Both the position numbers and the translations under genes were made by a program. A DNA stretch of 64,000 bases. It comes from an uncultured Chitinophagaceae bacterium (GTDB lineage: Bacteria; Bacteroidota; Bacteroidia; Chitinophagales; Chitinophagaceae). The stretch spans positions 62,001 to 126,000 of the forward strand of contig CALGAP010000011.1 of the NCBI GenBank assembly GCA_937958995.1. Direction: 5' to 3'. The notes beneath the pieces are model-generated. The model was not told the DNA's origin. It saw only the letters and a list, made by a program, of their open reading frames with translations, and searched no databases. This document shows, piece after piece, positions 32,987 through 41,965 of this stretch (position 1 is the first letter of the stretch; each line of letters starts with the position of its first letter).

Positions 32987-34222
32987 ATGCAAAATAATGA
33001 ACGGATAGTCCAGTTGCTATACAGGCGGCTTAAAGGCATGCCCCTCACCACAGCAGAGAACGAGGAGCTGGACGCCTGGTTATCGCGCTCTGAATGGAAC
33101 CGCAGCATGGTGGAGAACCTCACAGACGAGGACTGGCTCAGGGAAGCCAGGAAAAGATATCATGCCCCCGGCAAAGAAGCCGGCCTGGCACAGCTGCGGG
33201 AGGCATTGTTTAAAGAAAAACCGGCGGCAAGAACCTACAGCCTGGTTCGCCGCCTGGCAGTAGCGGCATCTGTACTGATCATTATAACCAGCGGCATTTA
33301 CTTCCTGGGACGTAACAATGCGTCGGCGGAAGTCTCCCAGGTGGCGCTGGCAGTGTTGAACAACCAACTTGAAATACTTCCCGGAGGAGAAGCCATTTTA
33401 ACCTTATCCAATGGCAACAAAATTCCATTGCGCTCGACAGCCGATGGCTTACTGGCTACATTGAGCGACGGCAGACAATTGCATAAACAGGATGGGAAAC
33501 TTGTTTACCAGTCTGCTGAACCTCAATCTGCTGCGGGTGAGGTTGATTATTCGTCAGCCCCCCGCAGTGACCAGTACAGCGTGGTGCTGCCCGATGGTTC
33601 GCGGGTGTGGCTCAACAGGGGATCTACGCTTATTTATCCGGAAAAATTCAGCGACGACCGGCGTACTGTGGAGTTGACCGGTGAAGGATATTTTGAAATT
33701 GCAAAGGCTTATGCGGCCAATGGCAGAGACAGACTACCCTTTATAGTCAAGATCCCGGCACAATCCAATAGCATTAGGCCCTGCGAAGTGGAGGTGCTGG
33801 GAACTCATTTTAATATTTACGCGCATAGCGGCGAGCCTGTTAAGACCACGCTCACCAAAGGAAAAGTGAAAATGAGCCGTGGTAAGGCGGCGCGTGTATT
33901 GAAACCGGGTCAGCAGGCGGTGGCAGATACTGCGCTGGATGAAATAACCGTAAGAGACAGCGTGAACATGGCATCTGTGCTGGCCTGGAAAGAAAACAAA
34001 TTTGTGTATGAGCAGGAATCGCTGCGCTCGGTGTTGCTGGAGTTGAAACGCTGGTACGGATTCGGCCTGGTAACCGATCCTGCAGCAGAAATGAAGGTAG
34101 CTGGCAACATAACCTTTAAATACGACCGAAAAAAACCTTTATCTGAAGTCATCAACCAGCTAAACACAAACTGTCCCGTAAGGCTTTCATTGCAAGGCAA
34201 CCATGTATATGTAAACCCTTAG
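32987..34222 (+). CDS. FecR family anti-sigma factor
   Basis: 411 residues from the ATG at 32987 (MQNNERIVQLLYRRLKG); the frame is open upstream but that portion is not protein-like. The cytosolic N-terminal region (1-88) would bind the sigma factor. One membrane helix lies at about 90-108. The periplasmic FecR domain contains YSVVLPDGSRVWLNRGSTLIYPEKF and VELTGEGYFEIAK, and DUF4974 at the C terminus reads QESLRSVLLELKRWYGFGL and KPLSEVINQLN. It senses the SusC receptor through the STN domain and controls the sigma factor encoded just upstream. Confidence 0.95.
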   Translation: MQNNERIVQLLYRRLKGMPLTTAENEELDAWLSRSEWNRSMVENLTDEDWLREARKRYHAPGKEAGLAQLREALFKEKPAARTYSLVRRLAVAASVLIIITSGIYFLGRNNASAEVSQVALAVLNNQLEILPGGEAILTLSNGNKIPLRSTADGLLATLSDGRQLHKQDGKLVYQSAEPQSAAGEVDYSSAPRSDQYSVVLPDGSRVWLNRGSTLIYPEKFSDDRRTVELTGEGYFEIAKAYAANGRDRLPFIVKIPAQSNSIRPCEVEVLGTHFNIYAHSGEPVKTTLTKGKVKMSRGKAARVLKPGQQAVADTALDEITVRDSVNMASVLAWKENKFVYEQESLRSVLLELKRWYGFGLVTDPAAEMKVAGNITFKYDRKKPLSEVINQLNTNCPVRLSLQGNHVYVNP

Positions 34223-34294
34223 TGCGGTTAATAGCGGTGTTGAATGACCGAAAAAAACAGCCTGAAATTTTACCGGCACGACTTATTTCATTAA

Positions 34295-34306
34295 GTTACC
34301 GGTAAC
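34295..34306. promoter_or_regulatory. 12-bp perfect palindrome before susC
   Basis: GTTACCGGTAAC is its own reverse complement and lies between the FecR gene and the SusC start. It could be an operator. No second copy was found in the window. Confidence 0.3.
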
Positions 34307-34412
34307 GGATAACGCCATTCCATGCCTGGGGATGGCAACGGTGTTTTATAGCAACTCAACCAACCCTGCTCACAGGAACAGATTCCCTGAAGAACTCTTG
34401 ACTATTAAACCT

Positions 34413-37400
34413 ATGGACTGTACTATGAGGATGCCGGCTCTGTTGTTAGCGCTGATATTCTTGCACGTGTGCGTGGTGGGCCAGGTGGTGACCTTCAACT
34501 ACAAAAATGCGCCACTCGAGAAGGTGCTGTTGGATATTTCCCGGCAGACAGGCTATTCATTTCACTACCAGGGCAAGAATATTGCCGATGGCAATTTATA
34601 TATCAGCAACGCCAATCCCGTAACCGCCATTTTCGATGATGTGGAATTAACCGTTGCTTTAAAGATTTTGTTTGACAGCCAGCCGAATTATACTTTCTCT
34701 GTGAAAAGCACTCAGAAGCGAATAGTTATTTTACCCAAACCTGCTGCTACAGCAAATACGCCGGTATTGTACACTCAACGTGGTCGTGTATCAGACGAGT
34801 CGGGCCGGCCCGTTGAAGGCGTGACCATTTCTTTGAAAAATGGTTCAAAGTTTACTACTACCGACAGCAGCGGCGTATTTCAGTTAGAAGGTATCCGGGA
34901 GAATGATACGCTGGTGATCACCCACGTGAGTTTTGCTACGCGTTTCGCCCGTTCAAAGGTGCGCAAGGTGATGGAGCTACAGGTTTTTCCAAACACTAAC
35001 AATCTTGATGAAGTAGTAGTATCGGTGGTCACCACCGGCTATCAAAGAATTCCTGAACGCCATATGACGGGTTCTTTCTCGCATATCGACAGCCAGCAGT
35101 TCAACTGCCGCATATCTACCAGTTTTCTCGATCGGATCGAGAATATGTCAACCGGAGTATTATTCAGCCGCAACCAGGGCGGCAGCAGCCTGGTGGGAAA
35201 CGGGTTGGTGGTAAGGGGCATCAGCACCATTTTCGGCGAGACCAGGCCTTTGATGGTGGTCGATAATTTTCCGTATGAAGGCGATCCATTGAATATCAAC
35301 CCCAACGATATTGAAAGCGTCACCATTCTTAAAGATGCAGTAGCAACAGGATTATGGGGTGCGCTGGCGGGCAATGGCGTGGTGATCATCAATACCAAGA
35401 GGGGAAATTTTGAACAAGCTCCCCGGGTGTCGCTGGTAAGTAATGTAACGGCAGGAGCCAAACCTGATTTGTATCGCGTGCCGCAGATGAGTTCGGCAGA
35501 CTATATGGAGGTAACGAAATTTTTGTATGAAAACGGCTATTACAATTCGAGAATTGCTTTACCCTATACGCTTGTGCCACCCGATGTAATGATTCTTGAT
35601 TCGCTGAAGAAAGGTTTGATAAACTCCGAATACGCCGAAAACTGGCTGAACCAGCTTGCCTCCAATGACCTCCGCGCCGATCTGTCGCGCTACTTCTACC
35701 GCCGCAGCGTAAACCAGCAATATGCGATGAATATTCATGGTGGCGGCAATAAAATGCGGTATTATTTTTCTGTGGGCTATGACAGGAACAATACCAACCT
35801 GGCAAGAAACTACTATGAACGTATTACTGTAAATGCAAGCAATACCTATCTGCTTATGAAAGACCAGCTGGAGCTTACTGCAGGTGTTGCTTTTGCGCAA
35901 AGCGCAACCTCCGACCACAATATTCTGCCTTTACAGAATGTGTACCCCTACACTCGTCTTGCCGATGAGCATGGCCAGCCACTGGTGGTGCAGGCTGATT
36001 CCAGGCAGGAGTATAAAAATGCATTGAATGATGACAGGTTATTAGACTGGAACTTCAGACCGCTGGAGGAATTGAGGTTAGCAGACGATGTAACCAGGCT
36101 GACCGACTACAAGGTGAATCTGAATGCCGGGTACAAGCTGGATTTTATTGTGAAGGGATTAAAACTTACCGGCCGTTATCAATTTGGCAGGGGATTCAGT
36201 GAGCAGGAGGATTACCACGGCCCGGAAATGTACTTTACCCGGCACCTCATCAACGCTTACACCAATATAGATCCCTCCGGTGTAGTTACGAAACCGATTC
36301 CGGAAGGCGGTATAATTGATATAAATAAGTTTGATTACACGAATCATAGCATGCGACTACAGGCGGATTATAACCGCTTGTTTAAGTTGGTGCATAATTT
36401 ATCGGTAGTTGCTGGTATTGAAAGGAGAAGCCTTGAAACACAACGTGACATGGCGCGACACTATGGATACGACAGAAGCAACCGAACCATGCAACATGTA
36501 GATTTTAATACGAGCTTCCCTTTGTTTGTTACGCCGTTTCAACCTCAACGTATTCCCAGGTTCGATTTTAACCTGGGAACAACTGATCACTATCTCTCCT
36601 ATTACTCCAACCTGCTTTACACGTTCAAATACAGGTACATATTCTCTTTTAACTTGCGAAAAGATGAATCGAATCTTTTCGGCGAGCGCATTAACCAGCA
36701 TGGCACTCCCCTTTGGTCGGTTGGTGGTGGCTGGGTGCTAAGCAGTGAAAAATGGTTTGAAATTCCGTGGTTGTCAGAAATCAGGTTGCGGGCTACATAT
36801 GGATACTCGGGCAATGTTGACAAAACTGTCTCTCCCAAGCTCGCAATCAAGTACGCAATCAATCCGAGTTTTTTTAACGCCATCCAGGCGTTTATCACTA
36901 ACCCGGCCAATCATTTGCTTCAATGGGAAAGAGTTCGCATTACCAACCTCGCTGTAGACTTTGCCATACGCAACAACAGGATCAGCGGCACAGTGGAATT
37001 TTATATGAAAAACAGTAAGGACCTGGTGGGCTTTATTACGCTGGATCAAACAAGGGGTCTGGACAGCTATAAAGGCAACACTGCAGACATGAAAGGAAAG
37101 GGTTTTGATGTGACGCTTAACCTTGGTTTCGTTCATTCAAAGACATGGAAATGGCAAGGCACGTTGCTATACAGTTATGTCACCAACCGCGTCACGCGGT
37201 ATGCGGATTCAGCAAGACCCGTTTCCGCCTATGTAAATCAACTACAATTTAACCCGGTTGCCGGAACCCCGATTGAATCCATTTACGCATTCAAATGGGG
37301 AGGCCTTGACCCTCTCAACGGCAACCCATTGATTATATTCGACAACAAACCAACCGACCAGTACGATATCATCAATACCTCAACCGACAGAAGCAACCTG

Positions 37401-37907
37401 CTGTATATCGGCCGGTCATCGCCCAGGTTTTTTGGCAGCTATCGCAATACCATTACTTATAAGAACCTAGAGTTTTCATTCCTGGTTGAATACAGGTTGG
37501 GGTATTTTTTCAGGAAGCCATCAATTAATTATTCTGCCTTGTTCCAGGGGTTTGATTTTGGTCATCCAGACTATACCCTCAGGTGGCGGCAGCCGGGAGA
37601 CGAAATCAAGACCAATGTGCCATCCCTGAGTTACCCCTCCGATGGTAACCGCGACAATGCTTATCTCTATTCCGACATTTTAGTGGAAAGAGGTGATCGT
37701 GTGAGACTGCAAGACGTGCAACTTTCTTATACCATCAGCAAAAGCAAAGTGAAGGGCCTGCCATTTCAGTCGGTCACATTTAATGCATACATCAACAATA
37801 TTGGCATCATCTGGAAAGCTGCGAAGGTAGATATAGACCCCGATTATGTATCCGAAGGTTATCGGGCGCCTTTAACTACTGCAGCGGGTATCCAGGTCAA
37901 CTTTTAG
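34413..37907 (+). CDS. SusC/RagA family TonB-linked outer membrane transporter with STN domain
   Basis: 1164 residues from the ATG at 34413 (MDCTMRMPALLLALIFLHV), which opens the signal peptide ending in VVGQ; the frame is open to 34332. Next is the STN domain (LEKVLLDISRQTGYSFHYQG, VELTVALKILFDSQP), which contacts FecR. A carboxypeptidase-like domain follows (GRVSDESGRPVEGVTISLKNG), then the plug with VRGISTIFGETRPLMVVDNFPYEGD and NDIESVTILKDAVATGLWGALAGNGVVIINTKRG, then the barrel. It moves a large nutrient or peptide across the outer membrane. No glycosidase or peptidase gene is adjacent, so the substrate is not identifiable. Confidence 0.95.
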   Translation: MDCTMRMPALLLALIFLHVCVVGQVVTFNYKNAPLEKVLLDISRQTGYSFHYQGKNIADGNLYISNANPVTAIFDDVELTVALKILFDSQPNYTFSVKSTQKRIVILPKPAATANTPVLYTQRGRVSDESGRPVEGVTISLKNGSKFTTTDSSGVFQLEGIRENDTLVITHVSFATRFARSKVRKVMELQVFPNTNNLDEVVVSVVTTGYQRIPERHMTGSFSHIDSQQFNCRISTSFLDRIENMSTGVLFSRNQGGSSLVGNGLVVRGISTIFGETRPLMVVDNFPYEGDPLNINPNDIESVTILKDAVATGLWGALAGNGVVIINTKRGNFEQAPRVSLVSNVTAGAKPDLYRVPQMSSADYMEVTKFLYENGYYNSRIALPYTLVPPDVMILDSLKKGLINSEYAENWLNQLASNDLRADLSRYFYRRSVNQQYAMNIHGGGNKMRYYFSVGYDRNNTNLARNYYERITVNASNTYLLMKDQLELTAGVAFAQSATSDHNILPLQNVYPYTRLADEHGQPLVVQADSRQEYKNALNDDRLLDWNFRPLEELRLADDVTRLTDYKVNLNAGYKLDFIVKGLKLTGRYQFGRGFSEQEDYHGPEMYFTRHLINAYTNIDPSGVVTKPIPEGGIIDINKFDYTNHSMRLQADYNRLFKLVHNLSVVAGIERRSLETQRDMARHYGYDRSNRTMQHVDFNTSFPLFVTPFQPQRIPRFDFNLGTTDHYLSYYSNLLYTFKYRYIFSFNLRKDESNLFGERINQHGTPLWSVGGGWVLSSEKWFEIPWLSEIRLRATYGYSGNVDKTVSPKLAIKYAINPSFFNAIQAFITNPANHLLQWERVRITNLAVDFAIRNNRISGTVEFYMKNSKDLVGFITLDQTRGLDSYKGNTADMKGKGFDVTLNLGFVHSKTWKWQGTLLYSYVTNRVTRYADSARPVSAYVNQLQFNPVAGTPIESIYAFKWGGLDPLNGNPLIIFDNKPTDQYDIINTSTDRSNLLYIGRSSPRFFGSYRNTITYKNLEFSFLVEYRLGYFFRKPSINYSALFQGFDFGHPDYTLRWRQPGDEIKTNVPSLSYPSDGNRDNAYLYSDILVERGDRVRLQDVQLSYTISKSKVKGLPFQSVTFNAYINNIGIIWKAAKVDIDPDYVSEGYRAPLTTAAGIQVNF

Positions 37908-37921
37908 AAGCGTATAATACT

Positions 37922-39289
37922 ATGAAGAGCGTAATTTTTATACAATTCATGGTGTTGTTATTGTCGTGCAACAAGGACTTTCTTAAAGAAAATTCCCGTA
38001 CAGATCTTGATGAACCCAACTCGGTAAAAGATTTATGGGCGCTGCTCGATAATGATAACGTGATGAATAGTGCGCCGGTCATGGGCGAACTATCTTCCGA
38101 CAATTACTATATCTCCTATGAATATTGGCAATCACTGTCGCTTAAACACGAACAAAATTGCTATATATGGGCAAAAGACATCTTTCAAGGACAACAAAAT
38201 TCAGACGATTGGAGCCGTTGCTACGCGCAGGTGTATTATGCAAATTCAGTAATAGAAAAACTGCGGGAAATACCGGGTAGCTCTTCGGGTAATATCGAAA
38301 TGAATGCCATTCTGGGTTCAGCGCTTTTCTACCGGGCAAATGCTTTCTTTAACCTGGCCCAGGTTTTTGCTCCGGCTTATGACAGCAGTACCGCTGCCAG
38401 TGACCTGGGATTGCCGATCCGCACCCGCTCCAATATTCATGAAAAGGTGGAAAGGCATACGGTAAAACAAACTTATGACAGCATCCTCTCCCACCTTGAC
38501 CGTGCCGAGAATCTTGTTTATCCGAATATTCAATTCGCTTACAAAAACAGGGTTTCCAAACCAGCTGTATTAGCGTTGAAAGCCCGGGTTTACTTGTCGA
38601 TGGGTGCGTATGCACAAGCCGGAGAGTATGCCAACAAGGTACTTGCCTTATACGACAGTCTCTTAAATTACAATGAGCTTAATTCCACCCTGACACTGCC
38701 TTTTACCAGGGAAAATAAAGAGGTGATATTTCAAAGCCAGTTTCACTTCAACACCAGGATAATGGCATCCTTTGTTTATCCTGATGTCCTTATAGACTCC
38801 GTACTGCTTGGCATGTATGATTCAACCGACCTGCGATTAACTTATTTCTACATATCCCAGTTTCCCGAAAAATATAACATGAAAGGAAATTATTCCGGAA
38901 CGGTTTTTCCGTTTGCCGGATTGGCAACCGATGAACTGTACCTTATTAGAGCAGAAGCGAACGCCATATCGGGAAAGACAGCCGATGCAATCAACGATAT
39001 CAACCAATTGCTCGAGAACCGATACGTCGCCGGCACATTTACACCGCTCACTCCGGGAACTCCGGCAGATGTGCTACAGCTGGTCCGCAACGAGCGAAGG
39101 AAAGAATTGGCTTTCCGCGGTCTCCGATGGTCGGACTTACGCAGATACAACAGAGAGGGCGCCAATATTACTTTACAAAGAGTATTGAACGGAACTACGT
39201 ATACCCTGCCACCCAACAGTAAATTATATGTGTTGCCTCTTCCCCCGGAAGTAATCACACTGGGAGGCTTGGTCAACAACGATCGTTAA
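37922..39289 (+). CDS. RagB/SusD family substrate-binding lipoprotein
   Basis: 455 residues. A short signal peptide with lipobox LLLSCNKDF leads to the SusD fold, mostly TPR helices: LRYYANSVIEKLREI-type sequence near 105, FYRANAFFNLAQVFAPAYD, KPAVLALKARVYLSMGAYAQAGEYANKVL, and near the C terminus DELYLIRAEANAISGKTADAINDINQLL and VRNERRKELAFRGLRWSDLRRYN, the most conserved SusD segment. It forms the lid of the SusC barrel encoded 14 nt upstream. Confidence 0.95.
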   Translation: MKSVIFIQFMVLLLSCNKDFLKENSRTDLDEPNSVKDLWALLDNDNVMNSAPVMGELSSDNYYISYEYWQSLSLKHEQNCYIWAKDIFQGQQNSDDWSRCYAQVYYANSVIEKLREIPGSSSGNIEMNAILGSALFYRANAFFNLAQVFAPAYDSSTAASDLGLPIRTRSNIHEKVERHTVKQTYDSILSHLDRAENLVYPNIQFAYKNRVSKPAVLALKARVYLSMGAYAQAGEYANKVLALYDSLLNYNELNSTLTLPFTRENKEVIFQSQFHFNTRIMASFVYPDVLIDSVLLGMYDSTDLRLTYFYISQFPEKYNMKGNYSGTVFPFAGLATDELYLIRAEANAISGKTADAINDINQLLENRYVAGTFTPLTPGTPADVLQLVRNERRKELAFRGLRWSDLRRYNREGANITLQRVLNGTTYTLPPNSKLYVLPLPPEVITLGGLVNNDR

Positions 39290-39295
39290 AAAAAA

Positions 39296-39321
39296 GCCAC
39301 GCAGTGGAACTGTTGCGTGGC
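39296..39321 (-). terminator. Terminator after the Cys-containing mini-protein gene
   Basis: GCCACGCA (39296-39303) and TGCGTGGC (39314-39321) form an 8-bp stem. On the minus strand it is followed by TTTTTTTT, so it ends the mini-protein transcript; it may also serve SusD on +. Confidence 0.8.
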
Positions 39322-39338
39322 CGATTTGGGACTATTGC

Positions 39339-39602
39339 TTAAATCAATATAGGCAAATACAGACCTTCCCTGCACGGAGCATAGTAATTGGGCATCAAAA
39401 CGGGATCGGGACGATAGTAGGTGCAGGCAAATGGACAAAGAACGCACACATAGTGCACTCCTAAATCTCCCGTGGGCTGAAAGCTCAATCCCAACTTATA
39501 AAACTGGGGCTCATAAACACAAGGGGGATCTGTAGTTGCAAATGCGCCACCTACTGCGAGAACGATCATGAAAGACATCAGGATAATTCTGAACCTTTTC
39601 AT
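39339..39602 (-). CDS. Small exported Cys-containing protein
   Basis: 87 residues. A clean signal peptide (MKRFRIILMSFMIVLAVGGAFA) is followed by about 65 residues with five Cys, in PPCVYEP, VCVLCPFACTYY and APCREG, and many Tyr and Pro. It resembles small exported proteins annotated DUF6520 in Bacteroidota by its signal and size, but I am not certain of that family. It lies beside the MauE/DoxX gene and opposite SusD. The Cys pattern suggests disulfides formed after export. Confidence 0.7.
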   Translation of the reverse strand: MKRFRIILMSFMIVLAVGGAFATTDPPCVYEPQFYKLGLSFQPTGDLGVHYVCVLCPFACTYYRPDPVLMPNYYAPCREGLYLPILI

Positions 39603-39747
39603 AAAATTTAATTTTTAATGGTAATGGTTGGGCCTACTCTTTTATACAGGTTTTCGGTTACCCCTGTTTGTTGTATTTTGTCAATACAATTCCGGTATGC
39701 CAGGCAGAAGGAATTACGCAAGTGTTCAATATTCAGGCGCTGACCAG
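39603..39747. other. Gap with open frame of unclear status
   Basis: On the minus strand one frame is open to a stop ending at 39608 and encodes NSFCLAYRNCIDKIQQTG and KRVGPTITIKN. It has no ATG outside the MauE gene; a TTG (about 39717) would give 37 residues. It could be a small gene, or the tail of a frameshifted one. Confidence 0.25.
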
Positions 39748-40176
39748 CTAATGCGGCGTGCCGCCGGCACGCTGTTTCCTGAACAACAAAATGCCAATGA
39801 TGGACAAAAGCAGAAAAGCAGAAGTAAACCATAGATGTTGTGTCCAGTTGAGTTTCTTCAACATGCCACCGCAACTGCAGGGTACGTAGTCGAAAACATT
39901 CAACAGGACCAGTGCTGCATAGAGCGTAAACACAAACAAAAGTGCGAAGGAAGCGTAGAGACCCAGCATGCGGGTGCGGTCGAACAAAAGAGCCGCTGCG
40001 GCCAGGATCTCTGAACCAGGGATGAGCACCACCAGGTAGGGCGTCATCCAGTTAGGAAAAGGCTGGTTGTTCATTTCGTCAACAAACAGGCTGAAGCCAA
40101 GAAGTTTGCTGATGCTGGCGTACAAAAAAAGCAAAACCAGTAGCGCAGCAATGATCTCAATGACGACTTTCCTCAT
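39748..40176 (-). CDS. MauE/DoxX-like redox-associated membrane protein
   Basis: 142 residues from the ATG at 40176 (MRKVVIEIIAALL); the frame extends to 40206. Four membrane helices are visible: VIEIIAALLVLLFLYASI, YLVVLIPGSEILAAAALL, LYASFALLFVFTLYAALVLL and LWFTSAFLLLSIIGILLF. Between helices 3 and 4 lies DYVPCSCGGML, a CxC pair typical of the MauE branch, which supports disulfide chemistry on exported partners. Only one candidate partner is nearby, the Cys-containing mini-protein downstream on the same strand. Confidence 0.87.
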   Translation of the reverse strand: MRKVVIEIIAALLVLLFLYASISKLLGFSLFVDEMNNQPFPNWMTPYLVVLIPGSEILAAAALLFDRTRMLGLYASFALLFVFTLYAALVLLNVFDYVPCSCGGMLKKLNWTQHLWFTSAFLLLSIIGILLFRKQRAGGTPH

Positions 40177-40206
40177 TGCAAATAAGATAAAGTTTACTGT
40201 GCGCAC

Positions 40207-40567
40207 TGCACGATAACAAAATGTTTACTGCTACTAATGGTGCCTCCTGTAAGGGGGTACAGAGCTGCTTTGCATTGAGAGAGAGAGGACGTGAACGATG
40301 AGGGCAAAGATATATTACTCATGCCATGCAATGCGAATAATGCATGCACGATTTTTTCAAAATATAGGCAAACACTTATGTATCACTGTGAGACTTTTTC
40401 CCTATGAAAACAACAGGCGTACAACCTGTTGTACATACGTATTACAAAATCACGGTCTCTGTAAGGAATCCTCATATAAACCTTTTTCAATATCATCGAA
40501 AGAAATATTTCTATATGAAATTTTCTCATTTACATGCTTTGCCTTTAGCTTTGTCCAAACTTTTTTC
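40207..40567. other. AT-rich intergenic region
   Basis: 361 nt, AT-rich compared with its flanks. The frame in phase with the downstream gene is open here, but the predicted residues (Cys, Phe, Ser, His rich) do not look like protein. No hairpin or exact TAnnTTTG stands out. Confidence 0.3.
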
Positions 40568-41032
40568 ATGGAAACAGGTATGGTACATCTACACAATCTT
40601 CTTCGCTGGGTATTACTCATCCTGCTGCTGGTGGCTGTAGTGAAGAGTTATACCGGCTGGCAATCCCGAAAATCATTTACCGCCGGTGTCGGCAAAGTCT
40701 GGTTATTTACCATGATCGTGGCTCATATCAACCTGCTGGTGGGCCTTTATCTGCTGATAGCCGGTCGCTTCGGTATTATCAATGGTCTGCCCGAAGGCAC
40801 CAGTCTCATGAAAAGCAGTTTCTATCGCTTCTTCTGGATAGAGCACCCTGTGCTCATGATTGCCGCCATTGTACTGATCACTTCCGGCCGCGGCATGGCC
40901 AGGAAATCAGTGAGCGATACAGTAAAATACAAGAAGGCTTTCTGGTTCTTCTTCATCGCGTTGCTGCTGATACTGGCCGCTATTCCCTGGCCTTTCCGCG
41001 AAATTGGACGTCCATTGTTTCCCGGCATGTAA
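40568..41032 (+). CDS. Four-helix membrane protein, cytochrome-b-like
   Basis: 154 residues from the ATG at 40568 (METGMVHLHNLLRW); an ATG at 40580 is an alternative. Four helices are evident: LLRWVLLILLLVAVV, KVWLFTMIVAHINLLVGLYLLI, HPVLMIAAIVLITSGRG and AFWFFFIALLLILAAIPW. His residues in helices 1-3 (HLHN, VAHIN, IEHP) would suit haem ligation, as in small b-type cytochromes annotated in Bacteroidota, but haem binding is an inference. Bestrophin follows 23 nt later on the same strand. Confidence 0.75.
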   Translation: METGMVHLHNLLRWVLLILLLVAVVKSYTGWQSRKSFTAGVGKVWLFTMIVAHINLLVGLYLLIAGRFGIINGLPEGTSLMKSSFYRFFWIEHPVLMIAAIVLITSGRGMARKSVSDTVKYKKAFWFFFIALLLILAAIPWPFREIGRPLFPGM

Positions 41033-41055
41033 TGGAAAGTATGAAACGATAAACT

Positions 41056-41934
41056 ATGATCACCTACGACCCGAAAGACTGGTTTAGTTTCATATTCCGT
41101 TTCCACAAGGCCGATACCTTACGCAAACTGTTGCCGCTGATTATTGGCGTGTCTTTGTATTGCGGTCTTGTAGCCTATCTCGAGCTCAACATCCTGAAGT
41201 GGTCGCGCAGCCACTATGTGAGCAATATCTCCATCATGCACACCTTGCTCAGCTTCGTGATCTCGATGCTGCTCGTATTTCGTACCAATTCTGCTTACGA
41301 CCGCTGGTGGGAAGGCCGCAAGCTGTGGGGACAGCTGGTCAACAACAGCCGCAACCTCGCCATCAAGCTCAACGCCCTGCTGCCGGCCGAAGATGAAAGT
41401 AACCGTAAATTCTTCCGCCGCGCCATACCCATGTATGCCTCGGTGCTTTCGCATCACCTCCGCGCCGAATCAACCCGCCTGGCCCTCGATGAAAGCGAAG
41501 ACCATGACCTGAAAAATCTCGACACCGAGAAGCACGTGCCCAACCAGGTGGCTTCGCTGCTGATACAGCGCGTTTACTGCCTGCACGCCGAAGGAAAGAT
41601 CAGCGGCGATCAGCTTATCGTGCTCGACGGCGAATTGAAATCTTTCACCGATATCTGCGGTGCCTGCGAGCGCATCAAGAACACCCCCATTCCCTTTTCA
41701 TATACCGTGTTTCTGAAGAAGTTCATCTTCTTTTACATCATGACCTTGCCCATCAGCCTGGTATTTACGCTGGGGTACCTTACCATTCCAATTGTGGCAT
41801 TCATTCTGTACGTATTGGCTAGCCTGGAACTTATTGCCGAAGAAATTGAAGACCCTTTTGGCGGAGACGAAAACGATTTGCCCACGCACAAGCTGGCACA
41901 AAACATCCGGAAGCACGTGGCGGAGATTATCTGA
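41056..41934 (+). CDS. Bestrophin family ion channel
   Basis: 292 residues, matching prokaryotic bestrophins (UPF0187), pentameric channels for chloride or cations. The signature is VFRTNSAYDRWWEGRKLWGQLVNNSRNLA at about 75-104. Helices at 25-45, 55-75, about 222-242 and 245-265 are clear (FIFFYIMTLPISLVFTLGYLTIPIVAFILYV), and EEIEDPFGGDENDLP is the conserved acidic C-terminal motif. The ion and role are unknown here. Confidence 0.95.
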   Translation: MITYDPKDWFSFIFRFHKADTLRKLLPLIIGVSLYCGLVAYLELNILKWSRSHYVSNISIMHTLLSFVISMLLVFRTNSAYDRWWEGRKLWGQLVNNSRNLAIKLNALLPAEDESNRKFFRRAIPMYASVLSHHLRAESTRLALDESEDHDLKNLDTEKHVPNQVASLLIQRVYCLHAEGKISGDQLIVLDGELKSFTDICGACERIKNTPIPFSYTVFLKKFIFFYIMTLPISLVFTLGYLTIPIVAFILYVLASLELIAEEIEDPFGGDENDLPTHKLAQNIRKHVAEII

Positions 41935-41965
41935 GGGCTGGTCGAGTGACAGGCGGCAGCCACTT

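Noticed and set aside
40298..40567. 90-residue N-terminal extension of the four-helix membrane protein
   Set aside because: Cys, His and Ser-rich and AT-rich; the ATG at 40568 gives the usual length for this type of protein.
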